In this document: one piece after another, positions 48,502 through 60,253 of the stretch
How positions within the stretch are numbered: position 1 is the stretch's first letter
How the letters are laid out: each line of letters opens with the position of its first letter
DNA from: Saccharomycopsis malanga
Lineage: Eukaryota > Ascomycota > Saccharomycetes > Ascoideales > Saccharomycopsidaceae
NCBI GenBank assembly: GCA_004014935.1
Contig: CP025321.1
Span: 2,852,001-2,916,000 of the forward strand
Reading direction: 5' to 3'
DNA length: 64,000 bases
Translations under genes and position numbers: made by a program
Notes under the pieces: model-generated
Seen by the model: the letters and a program-made list of their open reading frames with translations, nothing else
Told to the model about the DNA's origin: nothing
Database searches by the model: none

Positions 48502-50448
48502 TCAGTTTTCTTTCTTTTTGTTAAGAGCCTTCAACGTGTTTTCAACCTGTGTCTTTATAAGGTTGTTGTTTTCGTCCATTACATCATATGTTTTCAAGAA
48601 TTTATCGAGAGTAGGCATGTCATTGTCCCAGTAAGTCTCCAAGATATAACGAGAAATAATGTTCACGTTGTTGATAGGATACTGATGAATTTGAGCATTA
48701 TTGCTGACATGATGACTAACAATCTGTTTCAAATGCGTTAATATTCTTTCGTCGGTATGCTGATAGCCATGTGGTTTCGGGGCGGCATCTTTATTGAATA
48801 CAAGTCCTGGAAACATAAAACGTGGACCATTTTCTCCATAATTTTGATAAGGGTTAGGTGGAAGTGTTTTTGGAAATGGAGAAAGTGGAATCATAACAGG
48901 TCTTGCAAACCCGTAATTACCTTTAGTATAATTGAGCGATGCTTCAGACTTGAATTGATTCAAAGGTGCCCCTTGAAACAAGGTAATTTTTTCTCCTGAT
49001 AAGCCTTGAGGAAAGTGCTGGTAATTATGGCCAGCACCATCTTTACTCTTCTCTAAAGAACTGAAATTATTGTCTGAAGCACTTTTATAAGCAGTGGCTT
49101 CAAAAGAAAATCCATCCGCTTTTCCCTTCTTAACAATCTCTTCAGCGATTGAGGTACAGTTATCATTGATATTTTGTAAGTCCAATTTGGCATAGCCAAT
49201 CCTATGGACAGTACCATTTTCTCTTCCTGCAAACTCGGCAGCAACTGTTTCAACAACACCAAACTTTGAACAGATGTCAGAAAGATAATAATCGGACACC
49301 TCCGCAGGTAAGTTTTCAAAAAGAATGATACAGTTATGTTTTTTTGGCTCGCTTTCTTTTTTCTTTGCAATGGTGCAGCTTATTTTTTTGCCCTTCAACA
49401 CCAATCCATCCAGTTCCTTGATAGCTTTCAAAGAGTCCTCCTTGTTTTGGAAACTCACCAGAGCCCAACATGCTTCTAATCTTGTCACCGGCTTGATAAA
49501 GATAGAGTTCAAAGGGCCGAACTTCCCAAAGTGATCAGTCAAGACAGTTTCGGCAACATCAGTCGAAAGGTTTTTAACAAAGACTTTATAATCATTATTC
49601 TTTTTCTTATCTTCGTTTGACTTTGCAGCAGTGTGTTTTTCCTTTTCACGCTCTTGTTTTGCCTTGTGCAAACCAACAAAAAGCTTACATCCGTCAAATT
49701 CTTTGTTGTCGAAATCAGAAACAACTTTCAAAGCGGCTTGCTTAGTTTTGAAAAGAAGGAAACCTTGCATTTTTTCGTAGCTTATTTTACAAGACAAGAT
49801 TTCGCCAAATTTAGAAAATGTTTCATAAAACTTTCTGGTAGTCAAAGATTTGGGTAAGTTTGAAAAGAACACATTTGTTCCTAGGTTGTTGTTTCTTTTC
49901 GATTGATCACGAATTGAGAACATAATTCGAATTTCGGAACCTTGTATTTTAGTATAGTTCAAGTTTTCCATTGCTCTTTTGGCGTCCGCAATATCTGTAA
50001 AGTTCACGTAGCCATATCCCAAAGACTCGCCTGTGGCGGTGTTGCAGCAAATTTTGACAGAGGCAACTGAACCATACTTTGAAAATACATTATATAACGT
50101 TGGACCCTTTGTTTCTTTGCTCAAATCGCCGATATAAAGAGGCACAGTTTTGGATCCAGGAACCAATTTCTTTGAAGAGGCTTCATTTGTATGAGTTTTA
50201 CTAGTTTCAGCCTCCGCAGAAACGGACTTTTTGCCAAGAGATGCCTTTGGTGTCTCGGGTTCTTTAAATTTGACGACAACCTTTTTTTTTGGTTTTTGAG
50301 TGTTTTCGCTATTTTCTTTATTTTTTGAAGACTTTGGTTTTACTGAAATGTTGCTGTTTTGGATGTTCAAAGAAATCGGATTCAAGATCCCAGTGGCACC
50401 CGCTGGCTTACCAGCGACTTGTGCGGTATTTACTGAACTATATTTCAT
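48502..50448 (-). CDS. PES4: Four-RRM poly(A)-binding-related protein (Pes4/Mip6 type)
   Basis: A 648-residue RNA-binding protein. After a basic low-complexity N-terminus, four RRMs follow at about 103-180, 192-262, 288-363 and 372-455. Their RNP2/RNP1 pairs include VPLYIGDL/LGYGYVNF, TNVFFSNL/MQGFLLF and YKVFVKNL/CWALVSF; the fourth is the most divergent (CIILFENL). The arrangement, and a weak helical C-terminus instead of a clear MLLE domain, fit S. cerevisiae Pes4 and Mip6 rather than Pab1. Pes4 acts in translation timing of meiotic mRNAs; Mip6 binds Mex67. Which paralogue this represents cannot be told. Convergent with YSC84, 320 bp away; that gap holds only T/A-rich 3' flanks. Confidence 0.75.
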   Translation of the reverse strand: MKYSSVNTAQVAGKPAGATGILNPISLNIQNSNISVKPKSSKNKENSENTQKPKKKVVVKFKEPETPKASLGKKSVSAEAETSKTHTNEASSKKLVPGSKTVPLYIGDLSKETKGPTLYNVFSKYGSVASVKICCNTATGESLGYGYVNFTDIADAKRAMENLNYTKIQGSEIRIMFSIRDQSKRNNNLGTNVFFSNLPKSLTTRKFYETFSKFGEILSCKISYEKMQGFLLFKTKQAALKVVSDFDNKEFDGCKLFVGLHKAKQEREKEKHTAAKSNEDKKKNNDYKVFVKNLSTDVAETVLTDHFGKFGPLNSIFIKPVTRLEACWALVSFQNKEDSLKAIKELDGLVLKGKKISCTIAKKKESEPKKHNCIILFENLPAEVSDYYLSDICSKFGVVETVAAEFAGRENGTVHRIGYAKLDLQNINDNCTSIAEEIVKKGKADGFSFEATAYKSASDNNFSSLEKSKDGAGHNYQHFPQGLSGEKITLFQGAPLNQFKSEASLNYTKGNYGFARPVMIPLSPFPKTLPPNPYQNYGENGPRFMFPGLVFNKDAAPKPHGYQHTDERILTHLKQIVSHHVSNNAQIHQYPINNVNIISRYILETYWDNDMPTLDKFLKTYDVMDENNNLIKTQVENTLKALNKKKEN

Positions 50449-51560
50449 TTTAACTATACTGTCCTCAGGAAGGTGAAGAGTTTTATATCGTGGATATTCT
50501 CTATATCGGCGCTTATGTTTAAATTAATTGCAAATCCCTCATTACCTCTTGGTATATCTACAACTTGCGACATCATGGCTTTTCGTTTTTGTGTTATGGT
50601 TCTTTCATGGTCGCGACCTGATGTTGGGAAAACTGGTCGTTCATGCATAGTTTGTCCGAGGCGCGGAAAAACTTTTACATCATCGGCTGCATGGGAAATA
50701 AACAAGTGCAGATTGAAGGAGCAGGAGGGCTAAGACACCTTTTTACTCAAATATATTCCAAATATTTTTGATGACATTTGAAAAGAATTAACTGGATGAA
50801 CAATATTGTTTCTATTTGATAAAAGTCTCATGGAGGTAATATTTTATAAACTGTAATGTGTGTACTGCGCACTTAAAAAGGTAATAACAAACCTTAAAGC
50901 CTACTCGGAGTTCGCCAAATCTATGGTGCAAAAATTTTACGGTGATATTACCGGAGTCCTTATTTTTTTTCTTGGATCTTTAATTGTCTCAATATATTCA
51001 TAGGGTGGAAAAAAACGGAAACCGCTGATGTTCTACACCTTTAAGTTGGAACCAAGCCAGTTTTGAGGCGATGAAACTAAACACCCCGCTTTGATTTCCA
51101 CTGTAAAGAGAAGACCACGACATTTCAAACTTACAAACACCACCATCTCCCAATCATGTCCATATATTGAGAGACCATCTTGATGATGCAGTTATATGCA
51201 ACAATATGCATACATCACTCGCCGGTAATCCGCACCCGCTTTTTCCAGCATCGACCTCATTGGGTTGGTGATCATCGGTGCCTAATCATCGCAATCTGCT
51301 TGAGAGGTGCTTTGGACATACCTTGCTATTTAGGGTTGCCTTTAAGACTTGTTTTTCCAAATTTAGCATTGGCAGCAGAAAACATATTTGAACAGTCTTA
51401 TTTTCCATATACTTAACCGAAGACTGTCAATTGACCCACATGCATTCAAGGTTGGGCTGTGGATTGTTGTCAAATGTTTATGTCTTCAACTAAATTTTTC
51501 TAGTTTGCTTGACATTGAAAAGTTACAATTGTCATTGTTGAAAAAGTGAAGCGTTTGAAA
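50449..51560. other. Divergent gap between PES4 and NDE1
   Basis: No gene seen; short frames here lack ATG or family resemblance. CCCACATGCAT at 51434-51444 is one of the recurring ACATGCAT words. An A/T-rich core near 50760-50880 separates the two promoters. Confidence 0.5.
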
Positions 51561-53723
51561 ATGCTCACTACTACAGCAGGCAGCACTTTCAGGGCTTTTG
51601 GAAAGTCTGCTATTTTACCCAAAACGTCGTTGAGTTGTTCATTGCTTAAGACTAGAGCCTGTCAATCTATCAATCAACGTTTGTTTTCCTCACTCAATAA
51701 CTATAATAGATTTCATGCTACAAAACTTGAACTCAACGCTAAAAAAGCAACCACCAAAACAGGTGAAATTGTGGAATTGGAATATTCGTTGTTAAGAAAC
51801 ACTGTTGTTGGAAGGGCTTTCAAAAGCACCATCTTCTTTCTCGGTTTCACCGGATTTTCGCTTTCGGTGTTTCTTGCAGCCTTCTTTATTTATGATTCCA
51901 CCACCTATAATGAGCCTGATTCTGCCAAAATCTTGACGGTTCCTGAATTGGCTCTTCATCCAAAAGTTGGTGGCCCTGAAAAACTTCCCATTTTAGAGGC
52001 TAATTTGGATGACTACGATGGTCCAGAAAAGGAATTGCTCAAATTTAAGCCAAAGTTGGTTATTCTTGGATCTGGCTGGGGCGCAGTTTCTCTTTTGAAG
52101 AATCTCAGACCTGGTGATTACAATGTTACATTGATTTCTCCAACTAATTACTTCTTGTTCACCCCTTTGTTGCCTTCTGCTGCCTCGTCAACTCTTACCA
52201 TAAAATCTTTGACAGAATCTATCAGAAGAATCTTACTCAAAGTGCATGGCCATTTCTTGGAAGCTAGTGCCGAGAAGGTAGAGTTTTCGAATAGACTTAT
52301 CAAGGTTTCCGCTACTGACTGTGATGGTCAAGTGAAAAAATTCTATGTTCCTTATGATAAATTAATAGTTGCTGTTGGATCAACCTCAAACACTCATGGC
52401 GTGAAAGGTCTCAAATACAGCCATCAATTGAAGACTGTTGCAGATGCTAGAGACATCAGAAGAAGAATCACCGAAGTCTTGGAAAAAGCATGTTTGCCTA
52501 CTACTACTGATGAGGAGCGCAAAAAACTTTTGTCATTTGTGATTTGCGGTGGTGGTCCAACTGGTGTTGAATTTGCTGCAGAAGTCTATGACTTTTTGAA
52601 TGAAGATTTGCAAAAGAACAACTACCCAGACATTTTAAGACAAGAGATCTCTGTTCATATTATCCAATCAAGATCTAACATCTTGAACACTTATGATAAG
52701 GCTATTAGTGATTATGCCACCAACAGATTTCAGAAGGATTCTATTGATGTCATAACCAATTCTAGAGTGGAAGAGATTTTCCCAGATGAGGTTGTTTTCA
52801 AACAAAAAGATGCTGAAACAGGAGAAACTATTTTCAAACGCTTGCCATTTGGTCTTTGTCTTTGGTCTACTGGTGTCGCTCAAAATCCATTGGCTAAACA
52901 GATTGTAGAGGATTTGGGACCTCCATTTCAAGCTAATAAGAGAGCGATAGAAACAGATTCTCACTTAAGGGTTATTGGAGCTCCTTTGGGAGATGTTTAT
53001 GCTATTGGTGATTGTTCTACTGTCAGAACCGATTTGGCTGAGAATGCCATTGATTTGATCAGACATTTTGTCACCAAAAGATACCTACAGGCTTACAACG
53101 AGCACCCTAAGGGCCTTGATAATCCTGCATCTACAGGAGGTTCTATCCTAAAGAAACGGTTCCTCACTGATGCAGAAATCAGAAACTTGAAGCTAAGCCA
53201 TGTAGAAATTCAACAGCTTGCTGCTGATATCTCGTCATACATTCCCCAAACAGCGGAGCCTTTCAAATATATTGGAGAACTTTTATGGAAATACGATCCT
53301 GAAAATAAGGGTGAGTTGGAGTTTAATCAACTAGAAGCTTTGTTGAAGGAAATCAATTCTAAAATCACCTCTTTGCCAGCAACCGCACAAAGAGCTAACC
53401 AACAAGGCAAGTATTTGGGTAAAAAACTTACAAGAATTGCTAAGCAAGCTAGTAATTTGAGACTCAATGAAATTTTGGATGGGGATATCGACAGTTCTGT
53501 TTATAAACCTTTCCAATACAAACATTTGGGATCATTGGCTTATATTGGTAACTCTGCCGTTTTTGACTTGGGTCAAGGCAAATCTTTCTTTGGCGGCTTA
53601 ATGGCCATGTATTTATGGAGATCTGTCTATTTCTCTCAATGTGTCAGTTTCAGAACTCAAGTCTTGTTGTTCATGGACTGGTTAAAGAGAGGTATGTTTG
53701 GAAGAGACAGTATAGGTACCTGA
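51561..53723 (+). CDS. NDE1: External alternative NADH dehydrogenase, mitochondrial
   Basis: A 720-residue type II NADH:ubiquinone oxidoreductase that oxidises cytosolic NADH at the outer face of the inner membrane. The ATG at 51561 opens a presequence (MLTTTAGSTFRAFGKSAIL, ..RLFSS), then one membrane helix (TIFFLGFTGFSLSVFLAAFFIYDS). The FAD-binding LVILGSGWGAVSLLKNL is near residue 166. NYFLFTPLLPSAA follows, then the NAD site FVICGGGPTGVEFAAEV near 325, and GDVYAIGDCS. A segment KYDPENKGELEF near 575 aligns with the EF-hand of fungal homologues but lacks the full ligand set. It closes with HLGSLAYIGNSAVFDL and an amphipathic tail ending RGMFGRDSIGT. It is longer than S. cerevisiae Nde1 (560), as CTG-clade homologues tend to be. 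Confidence 0.93.
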   Translation: MLTTTAGSTFRAFGKSAILPKTSLSCSLLKTRACQSINQRLFSSLNNYNRFHATKLELNAKKATTKTGEIVELEYSLLRNTVVGRAFKSTIFFLGFTGFSLSVFLAAFFIYDSTTYNEPDSAKILTVPELALHPKVGGPEKLPILEANLDDYDGPEKELLKFKPKLVILGSGWGAVSLLKNLRPGDYNVTLISPTNYFLFTPLLPSAASSTLTIKSLTESIRRILLKVHGHFLEASAEKVEFSNRLIKVSATDCDGQVKKFYVPYDKLIVAVGSTSNTHGVKGLKYSHQLKTVADARDIRRRITEVLEKACLPTTTDEERKKLLSFVICGGGPTGVEFAAEVYDFLNEDLQKNNYPDILRQEISVHIIQSRSNILNTYDKAISDYATNRFQKDSIDVITNSRVEEIFPDEVVFKQKDAETGETIFKRLPFGLCLWSTGVAQNPLAKQIVEDLGPPFQANKRAIETDSHLRVIGAPLGDVYAIGDCSTVRTDLAENAIDLIRHFVTKRYLQAYNEHPKGLDNPASTGGSILKKRFLTDAEIRNLKLSHVEIQQLAADISSYIPQTAEPFKYIGELLWKYDPENKGELEFNQLEALLKEINSKITSLPATAQRANQQGKYLGKKLTRIAKQASNLRLNEILDGDIDSSVYKPFQYKHLGSLAYIGNSAVFDLGQGKSFFGGLMAMYLWRSVYFSQCVSFRTQVLLFMDWLKRGMFGRDSIGT

Positions 53724-53932
53724 TGTGTAGAACACATATTTTTGCATTAGCGAGGTTCCAACAAAAAGTTTACGTATGTTTTTTTATTATTCTTACTTTT
53801 ATTATGTCATGGTATAAAAATGTGCATTTTTTCAAAGAACTGTAGCCAACTGTATGACGTGTCTACATCGCAAAGGAAAACAGGTATCAAAATCTATTCA
53901 ATAATCTATCACATAAATAAATTATTTATGAC

Positions 53933-54733
53933 TTATTGATTGTCCCAGTTCAAGTTATATCTTGAATCTGGAAGCTTGTAATTGTCGATTTGGTGAATAA
54001 CCTCCTCCAAAGTGTCAGCAAAAATAACAATTTCCCGTTGTGTTTCTCCAACAAATCCTTCCTTGATACAGTGCTCGAAGAAGGTTTTTAATCCGTTGAA
54101 AAATCCATTGAGGTTGTAGACAATCACTGGCTTGGAATGGATGCCCAATTGGGACCATGTGATGACTTCTGACAATTCCTCAAGACTCTGATTTTGTTAG
54201 TATACACCAAAGTGTTCAGCGAGTCAATAGACTCAAGTTGTCAAAGAAAAATAATAACGATCTAATACATACTCCGTAACCACCTATAGATATTGTTAGT
54301 CAAAATGGTTTCAATTTGTGTAGAGCAAGAAAACCAAATGCCCTCATAAAACATTGTAAATAAGCATTCATCTATAATACATACCTGGTAAAGTAACAAA
54401 AGCACTTGCTTCTTGTCCCATCATTCTCTTTCTGGTGTGCATGTCTTTGATAATAGTGACTCTGCCGTACTTGTTGTCGTCAGAGAGTCTCTCACGCTCA
54501 AATAATGCTTGTGGGATGATACCGTGGACATCACCACCATTTGCAACAGCACTTCTAGCAACTTGGCCCATAAGACCACAGTCTCCACCACCATAGACGA
54601 TACCATAGTTCTTCTGAGCCAATGCTTTTCCAATTTTCCCAGCCTCTTCCATATAAATAGGGTCTTTTCCTGGAGAAGACCCGCAAAACACACAGACAAC
54701 CTTTTCAGGTTTAGAACTACTTGCTTCAGTCAT
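53933..54733 (-). CDS. LOG-family (YJL055W-like) nucleoside-phosphate hydrolase with an 11-nt microexon
   Basis: Three exons, 54385-54733, 54273-54283 and 53933-54187, encode 204 residues. Exon 1 opens KVVCVFCGSSPGKDPIYMEEA and carries YGIVYGGGDCGLMGQVA and HTRKRMM. Exon 2 is only GTGGTTACGGA; with the last G of exon 1 it codes Gly-Gly-Tyr-Gly. Exon 3 continues SLEELSEVITWSQLGIHSKPV. The joined LPGGYGSLEE is the PGGxGT(S)xxE catalytic motif of LOG phosphoribohydrolases. Both introns start GTATGT and have GACTAAC or TACTAAC branch points (101 and 85 nt). S. cerevisiae YJL055W, which detoxifies purine-analogue nucleotides, is 245 residues and intronless. The family was once labelled lysine decarboxylase. 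Confidence 0.9.
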
Positions 54734-55142
54734 GATTAAATGCTAAATTGCTGAAATCTGAAAATACCAGAAAAAATACTTTGACAAATCATCAATTTGC
54801 TTTGCTGAAAAAGTCCGTTATTTGACACTTAAGAATGAATGGTAATAAAAAAACGGCCATGATGTTTTTACCCGCAGTACCTCTCCACCAAGAAAACCTC
54901 TATAAGGTACTTATCTCCATTTTAACATTTTAACAACGTGTCATTAACTATTTTGATGTGCATAAAGAGGACACTTTCTGTGGAATACACTACAATAATA
55001 TGGTGTTTTTCTGGTGTTCAGTCTCATACATATTGAAGTAAAAATCAAGTATCCTGTTGCCAATAAGTCGATATATATTTTTTGTATAAAATACCGTAAT
55101 GTAAGAAGGTTTTCACTATACTCAATGTTCATCAAATTAGTG
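54734..55142. other. Gap between LOG gene promoter and MFS gene 3' end
   Basis: Four hundred bases of AT-rich sequence; nothing recognised. Confidence 0.5.
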
Positions 55143-56936
55143 TCAAGCAGACGACTTATCGTAGTTTTTGTATTTTGTTTTCACTGTGCAATATTTTAAA
55201 TTCTTTCGAATGTATTGTCCACCAAAGACCAGCACGCAGATCACGACAAAAAAAGCAATATTGATGATACCAAGGTATAGAAAAGCCTGGTTTCTGAGCC
55301 TCATAATGATCGGGGACCCAAATAGTGGAATACATCCGCCTATGATGTTTCGAGCCACCAACAACAAAGAGCTGGCAGATGCTGAGTTGTGTCCATAAAG
55401 CTCCATGATGTATAGAAAAATTGACTGTTGGGTCAAGAAGAAACCAGCCCCATGAAGCAGCTGAGCAGCACCTATTTTGACTAAATTGGTGAAGTTTGAG
55501 TCGCTGCTGTATACGATAAAGTTGGAGCTGGTGATGAAAATAGATCCAATTACCAATGGCAAAAGTTTAAATTCTGGAATCAACTGATTGTTCTTTGCTA
55601 TAATACTGGAATATGTGAGGCTACTCAGTAACAGAATTAAGCATCCAAAGGTTGTAAGCCCCAACATAAATGCTATTCCTGTTAACTCAGGTTTGATAAA
55701 GTTTTGAGAGCTGCGAATATCGTTATCTTTATGAAACTTATCAATCAATGAAGGAAAACTCGTAACATGCAAATACATGGATCCACTATAATAGGAGCTT
55801 AAAATAGTGAGCAAAACCACAACCGGATCCAGCAAAAACTTGTAGGGAAGTAATAGCCTTTTGAAAAGAAAACTGATGTAACCATGAGATGCTTCTTTCT
55901 CAATGTTCATATTAGATTTAAACAATACTTTTTTTGGTGCCTTGGCCATTCCAACATCAGTTGCAGGCTTTTCATCTTTTGCTAATTCTTCGAGTTCTTC
56001 TTCTCCAATAATTGGTTTAGGCTGATAGGCTTCTCCTGGGCATTCCTTTGGGGTAGCCTGGTCTAAGTTGAAATGATTTATAATTCTTGTTTTGAGGGAT
56101 TCTCTTCGATTGATGTTGCTCTCAAGCCTTTTGTTGATAACAGGACTGAAAGTTTCTTCTACAAATAGTACTGAAAAGACGCCAAATACTATAATAATGG
56201 CAGCTGGTATTAAATTTATCTGATTCAAGTTTTGGATGATGCCATGGCTCATACAAACCTTCGCAACCAGTCCCCCTATAGACGGCATGGAAGCTATTAG
56301 CACTGACACCAAAAGCAAAGCATATGCTCTTTGGCCGTCGTTAAACAAATCCCTTAGAACAGATGTTGTTACCAAAAGAGCTGGAGATCCGAAAAACCCA
56401 GAAAAAAGACGACAAACCATGTAGGCTTTAAAGTTGATAGGAAAGACCGACACCAAAGTTATAGTGCCACTGAGCAAAGTGAAATAACACACGACGTTTT
56501 TCCTACCATGTATTTCAGTGAGTGGCCCACAAAACACAACATTGACACCCATGCCCACCATAAATAAAGCCATGGTCCAGGTTGCCCCAGTCACCGAAGT
56601 GTGGTATTTCTCTGCCAGCTCTACGATGACACTTCCATTGATGGACGAATTGATCTGGACACCTATGCAGAGGCCGGTATACAGGAATGTAATGAAACAT
56701 TTTTTGAATATAGAAAATAGCCTGGGATTATGGTCCTTGGAGGTTTCCGACACTGCTACGACATACACATGGGGCTTGTTAACTTCGGAGTCATTTCTAT
56801 CTTCGTTGTCCAGACACACATCGAAACTGTTCAAGATGATATTTTCTGGGCTGATTTTTGGCGGCGATACATAGAACCTCATATTAGCAGATACTTCATT
56901 CTCTACATAATAACCTACGATCCTTACACTTTCCAT
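55143..56936 (-). CDS. MFS drug:H+ antiporter-like transporter (DHA1, Dtr1/Qdr type)
   Basis: A 597-residue major facilitator with about 12 membrane helices and a hydrophilic N-terminus of ~75 residues. Between helices 2 and 3 it has FCGPLTEIHGRKNVV, the MFS motif A (G-x-L-x-D-x-x-GRK-like). Motif C-like glycine-rich sequence is in RLFSGFFGSPALLVTTSVLRDLF. A long cytosolic loop (about residues 275-360) is rich in Glu/Lys. The final helices include IGAAQ-L-LHGAGFF and LVARNIIGGCIPLFG. Several CTG codons lie in membrane segments and would read Ser in this yeast. The substrate cannot be told; spermine/bisformyl-dityrosine or drug exporters of the Dtr1/Qdr3 group are the nearest kind. Divergent from PEP4. 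Confidence 0.8.
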   Translation of the reverse strand: MESVRIVGYYVENEVSANMRFYVSPPKISPENIILNSFDVCLDNEDRNDSEVNKPHVYVVAVSETSKDHNPRLFSIFKKCFITFLYTGLCIGVQINSSINGSVIVELAEKYHTSVTGATWTMALFMVGMGVNVVFCGPLTEIHGRKNVVCYFTLLSGTITLVSVFPINFKAYMVCRLFSGFFGSPALLVTTSVLRDLFNDGQRAYALLLVSVLIASMPSIGGLVAKVCMSHGIIQNLNQINLIPAAIIIVFGVFSVLFVEETFSPVINKRLESNINRRESLKTRIINHFNLDQATPKECPGEAYQPKPIIGEEELEELAKDEKPATDVGMAKAPKKVLFKSNMNIEKEASHGYISFLFKRLLLPYKFLLDPVVVLLTILSSYYSGSMYLHVTSFPSLIDKFHKDNDIRSSQNFIKPELTGIAFMLGLTTFGCLILLLSSLTYSSIIAKNNQLIPEFKLLPLVIGSIFITSSNFIVYSSDSNFTNLVKIGAAQLLHGAGFFLTQQSIFLYIMELYGHNSASASSLLLVARNIIGGCIPLFGSPIIMRLRNQAFLYLGIINIAFFVVICVLVFGGQYIRKNLKYCTVKTKYKNYDKSSA

Positions 56937-58608
<1,672 letters not shown>

Positions 58609-60253
58609 ACAAATTGGCCATATTCCGCTTAATTAATTTTTCAGCACTTTAGATTTTTCTTTTGATCAGCTACTGGATTATTCTTTATGTTTTTTATTCG
58701 TTCACTTTTTTCTACTTTCTTCTTCGAGGGCGTGTCGCTTGGGTATTTTTTCTATTTACAAAATTAACAAAAAAAAAAGCAGATTGATTTATTAATAAAA
58801 CTATACACTATTAAGGATTTGACTTTGTAGATTGCATGTGTATCATTGATTTAGAAGTATTTAACGACTATATTAAGATTCGCTTGCAGCATAATTATTT
58901 TGAATAAAAAAACTGCCTGGTATACTCTAGTGCCAAATCATTGTTATTTACTTTGGTCATAATGTTGAAGAGATATAGTGAAAGAACATGAGAAAAACGA
59001 ATAATAAAGACCCCCTTTTTTCCATTGTTCGCAATCTGATGGTTTGACTTTATCTTCGAATATCTTCTTTCATTTCCAGCACATGATATTTACAATTTAC
59101 ACTTGCATTGTTGATGCTCCACTACTTTTTTTCCTATGAGTTTTCTCATATGAATTATGTTTGTCTACATACCGCTGGCTAATATACATCGCGTACTTAC
59201 CACCTATGATACAGATTTAAAAAGTTCTAGGTATTTTTTACATTTTTCAGAAACAGCAAACAACAAAATCCATGCAATAGTAAAGACGCATGTAATGACA
59301 AGTTTCTGGTTAACAATATAGATTTTCTTTCTTTTTAGCGGATTAAAAGTGCTTCTTGTTTATAAAATGATGGGCTAGTTTACAGAATTTCCCCATTATA
59401 GCCAAAACATTCATATAGAACCATTTATCGAAAGTTCACCTACATTTTAGCCAAGAAATGTGCGCTGGACCTATTGTTTGAGAACTACAAGAAAAATCAC
59501 ACTTTTACCAGCATAAACTAGAGTTACGTTGTAGACGAAAGATTAGCGTGTGCTAGTGCTCCGCAATAAAGCTGCGATATCTTAATCTCAAACATCGGCC
59601 CACTACTATACTTCTACCATTTTCCACCTTTGTAAATACATAGAGTTTTCTGAAAGCCCCATAAAGGAACTATACCATGTTTATTGCTGGCTGGAAGTTG
59701 ATCGTTGCATCGAGTTGAACAACTGTCAAACAATGCGCAGGTTGGGCGACGTACGTACGACAACATGCATGATCCTACTTTAGCGGCCCGATTTGGATGA
59801 GGTGCTTCTTGTTAGTTGAAACCCAGCTAATGTAGGCTGAATAGTCCTATGGAACTAACTAAATCCATGATAAAATACAGTATTAGAAAAGCTACAATGG
59901 AGAAATGTTTGACGAAACAAAAAAAATTAAGCGTAGCAGATTAAAAAGACAATAATTAATGCCGATGCGGAAATAAACGAGACAAATAACATGAGATAAA
60001 CAAGAAACACGCAAACTGGTCGTGAATAGTAATAAAGCAGGTTTAAACTTGCTATTGGAAAAGAATAACAAAGCATTAAAAAAAGAAGAAAATAAAAATC
60101 AATAGAAAAACATAAAAAAAGCGTATGAAAACCAGCATCATAAGTAAATGCAATAATAGATGAACTGAAAAGAGGATTAATTAATACCCTTAAAATAAAA
60201 TAAAAAACTGGCCTTGATGAATGTTTTTTTTATGAAAGCTAATTTGTTGATAC
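58609..60253. other. 1.6-kb convergent gap between PEP4 and the propeller-like gene
   Basis: No gene recognised. GACGTACGTACGACAACATGCAT near 59748-59770 combines a GTACGTAC palindrome with the recurring ACATGCAT word. This is longer than needed for two 3' flanks, so an unrecognised RNA is possible. Confidence 0.5.

Noticed and set aside
50454-50733. Overlapping small frames on both strands above PES4
   Set aside because: The minus frame lacks an ATG and is out of frame with PES4; the plus one has no recognisable content.
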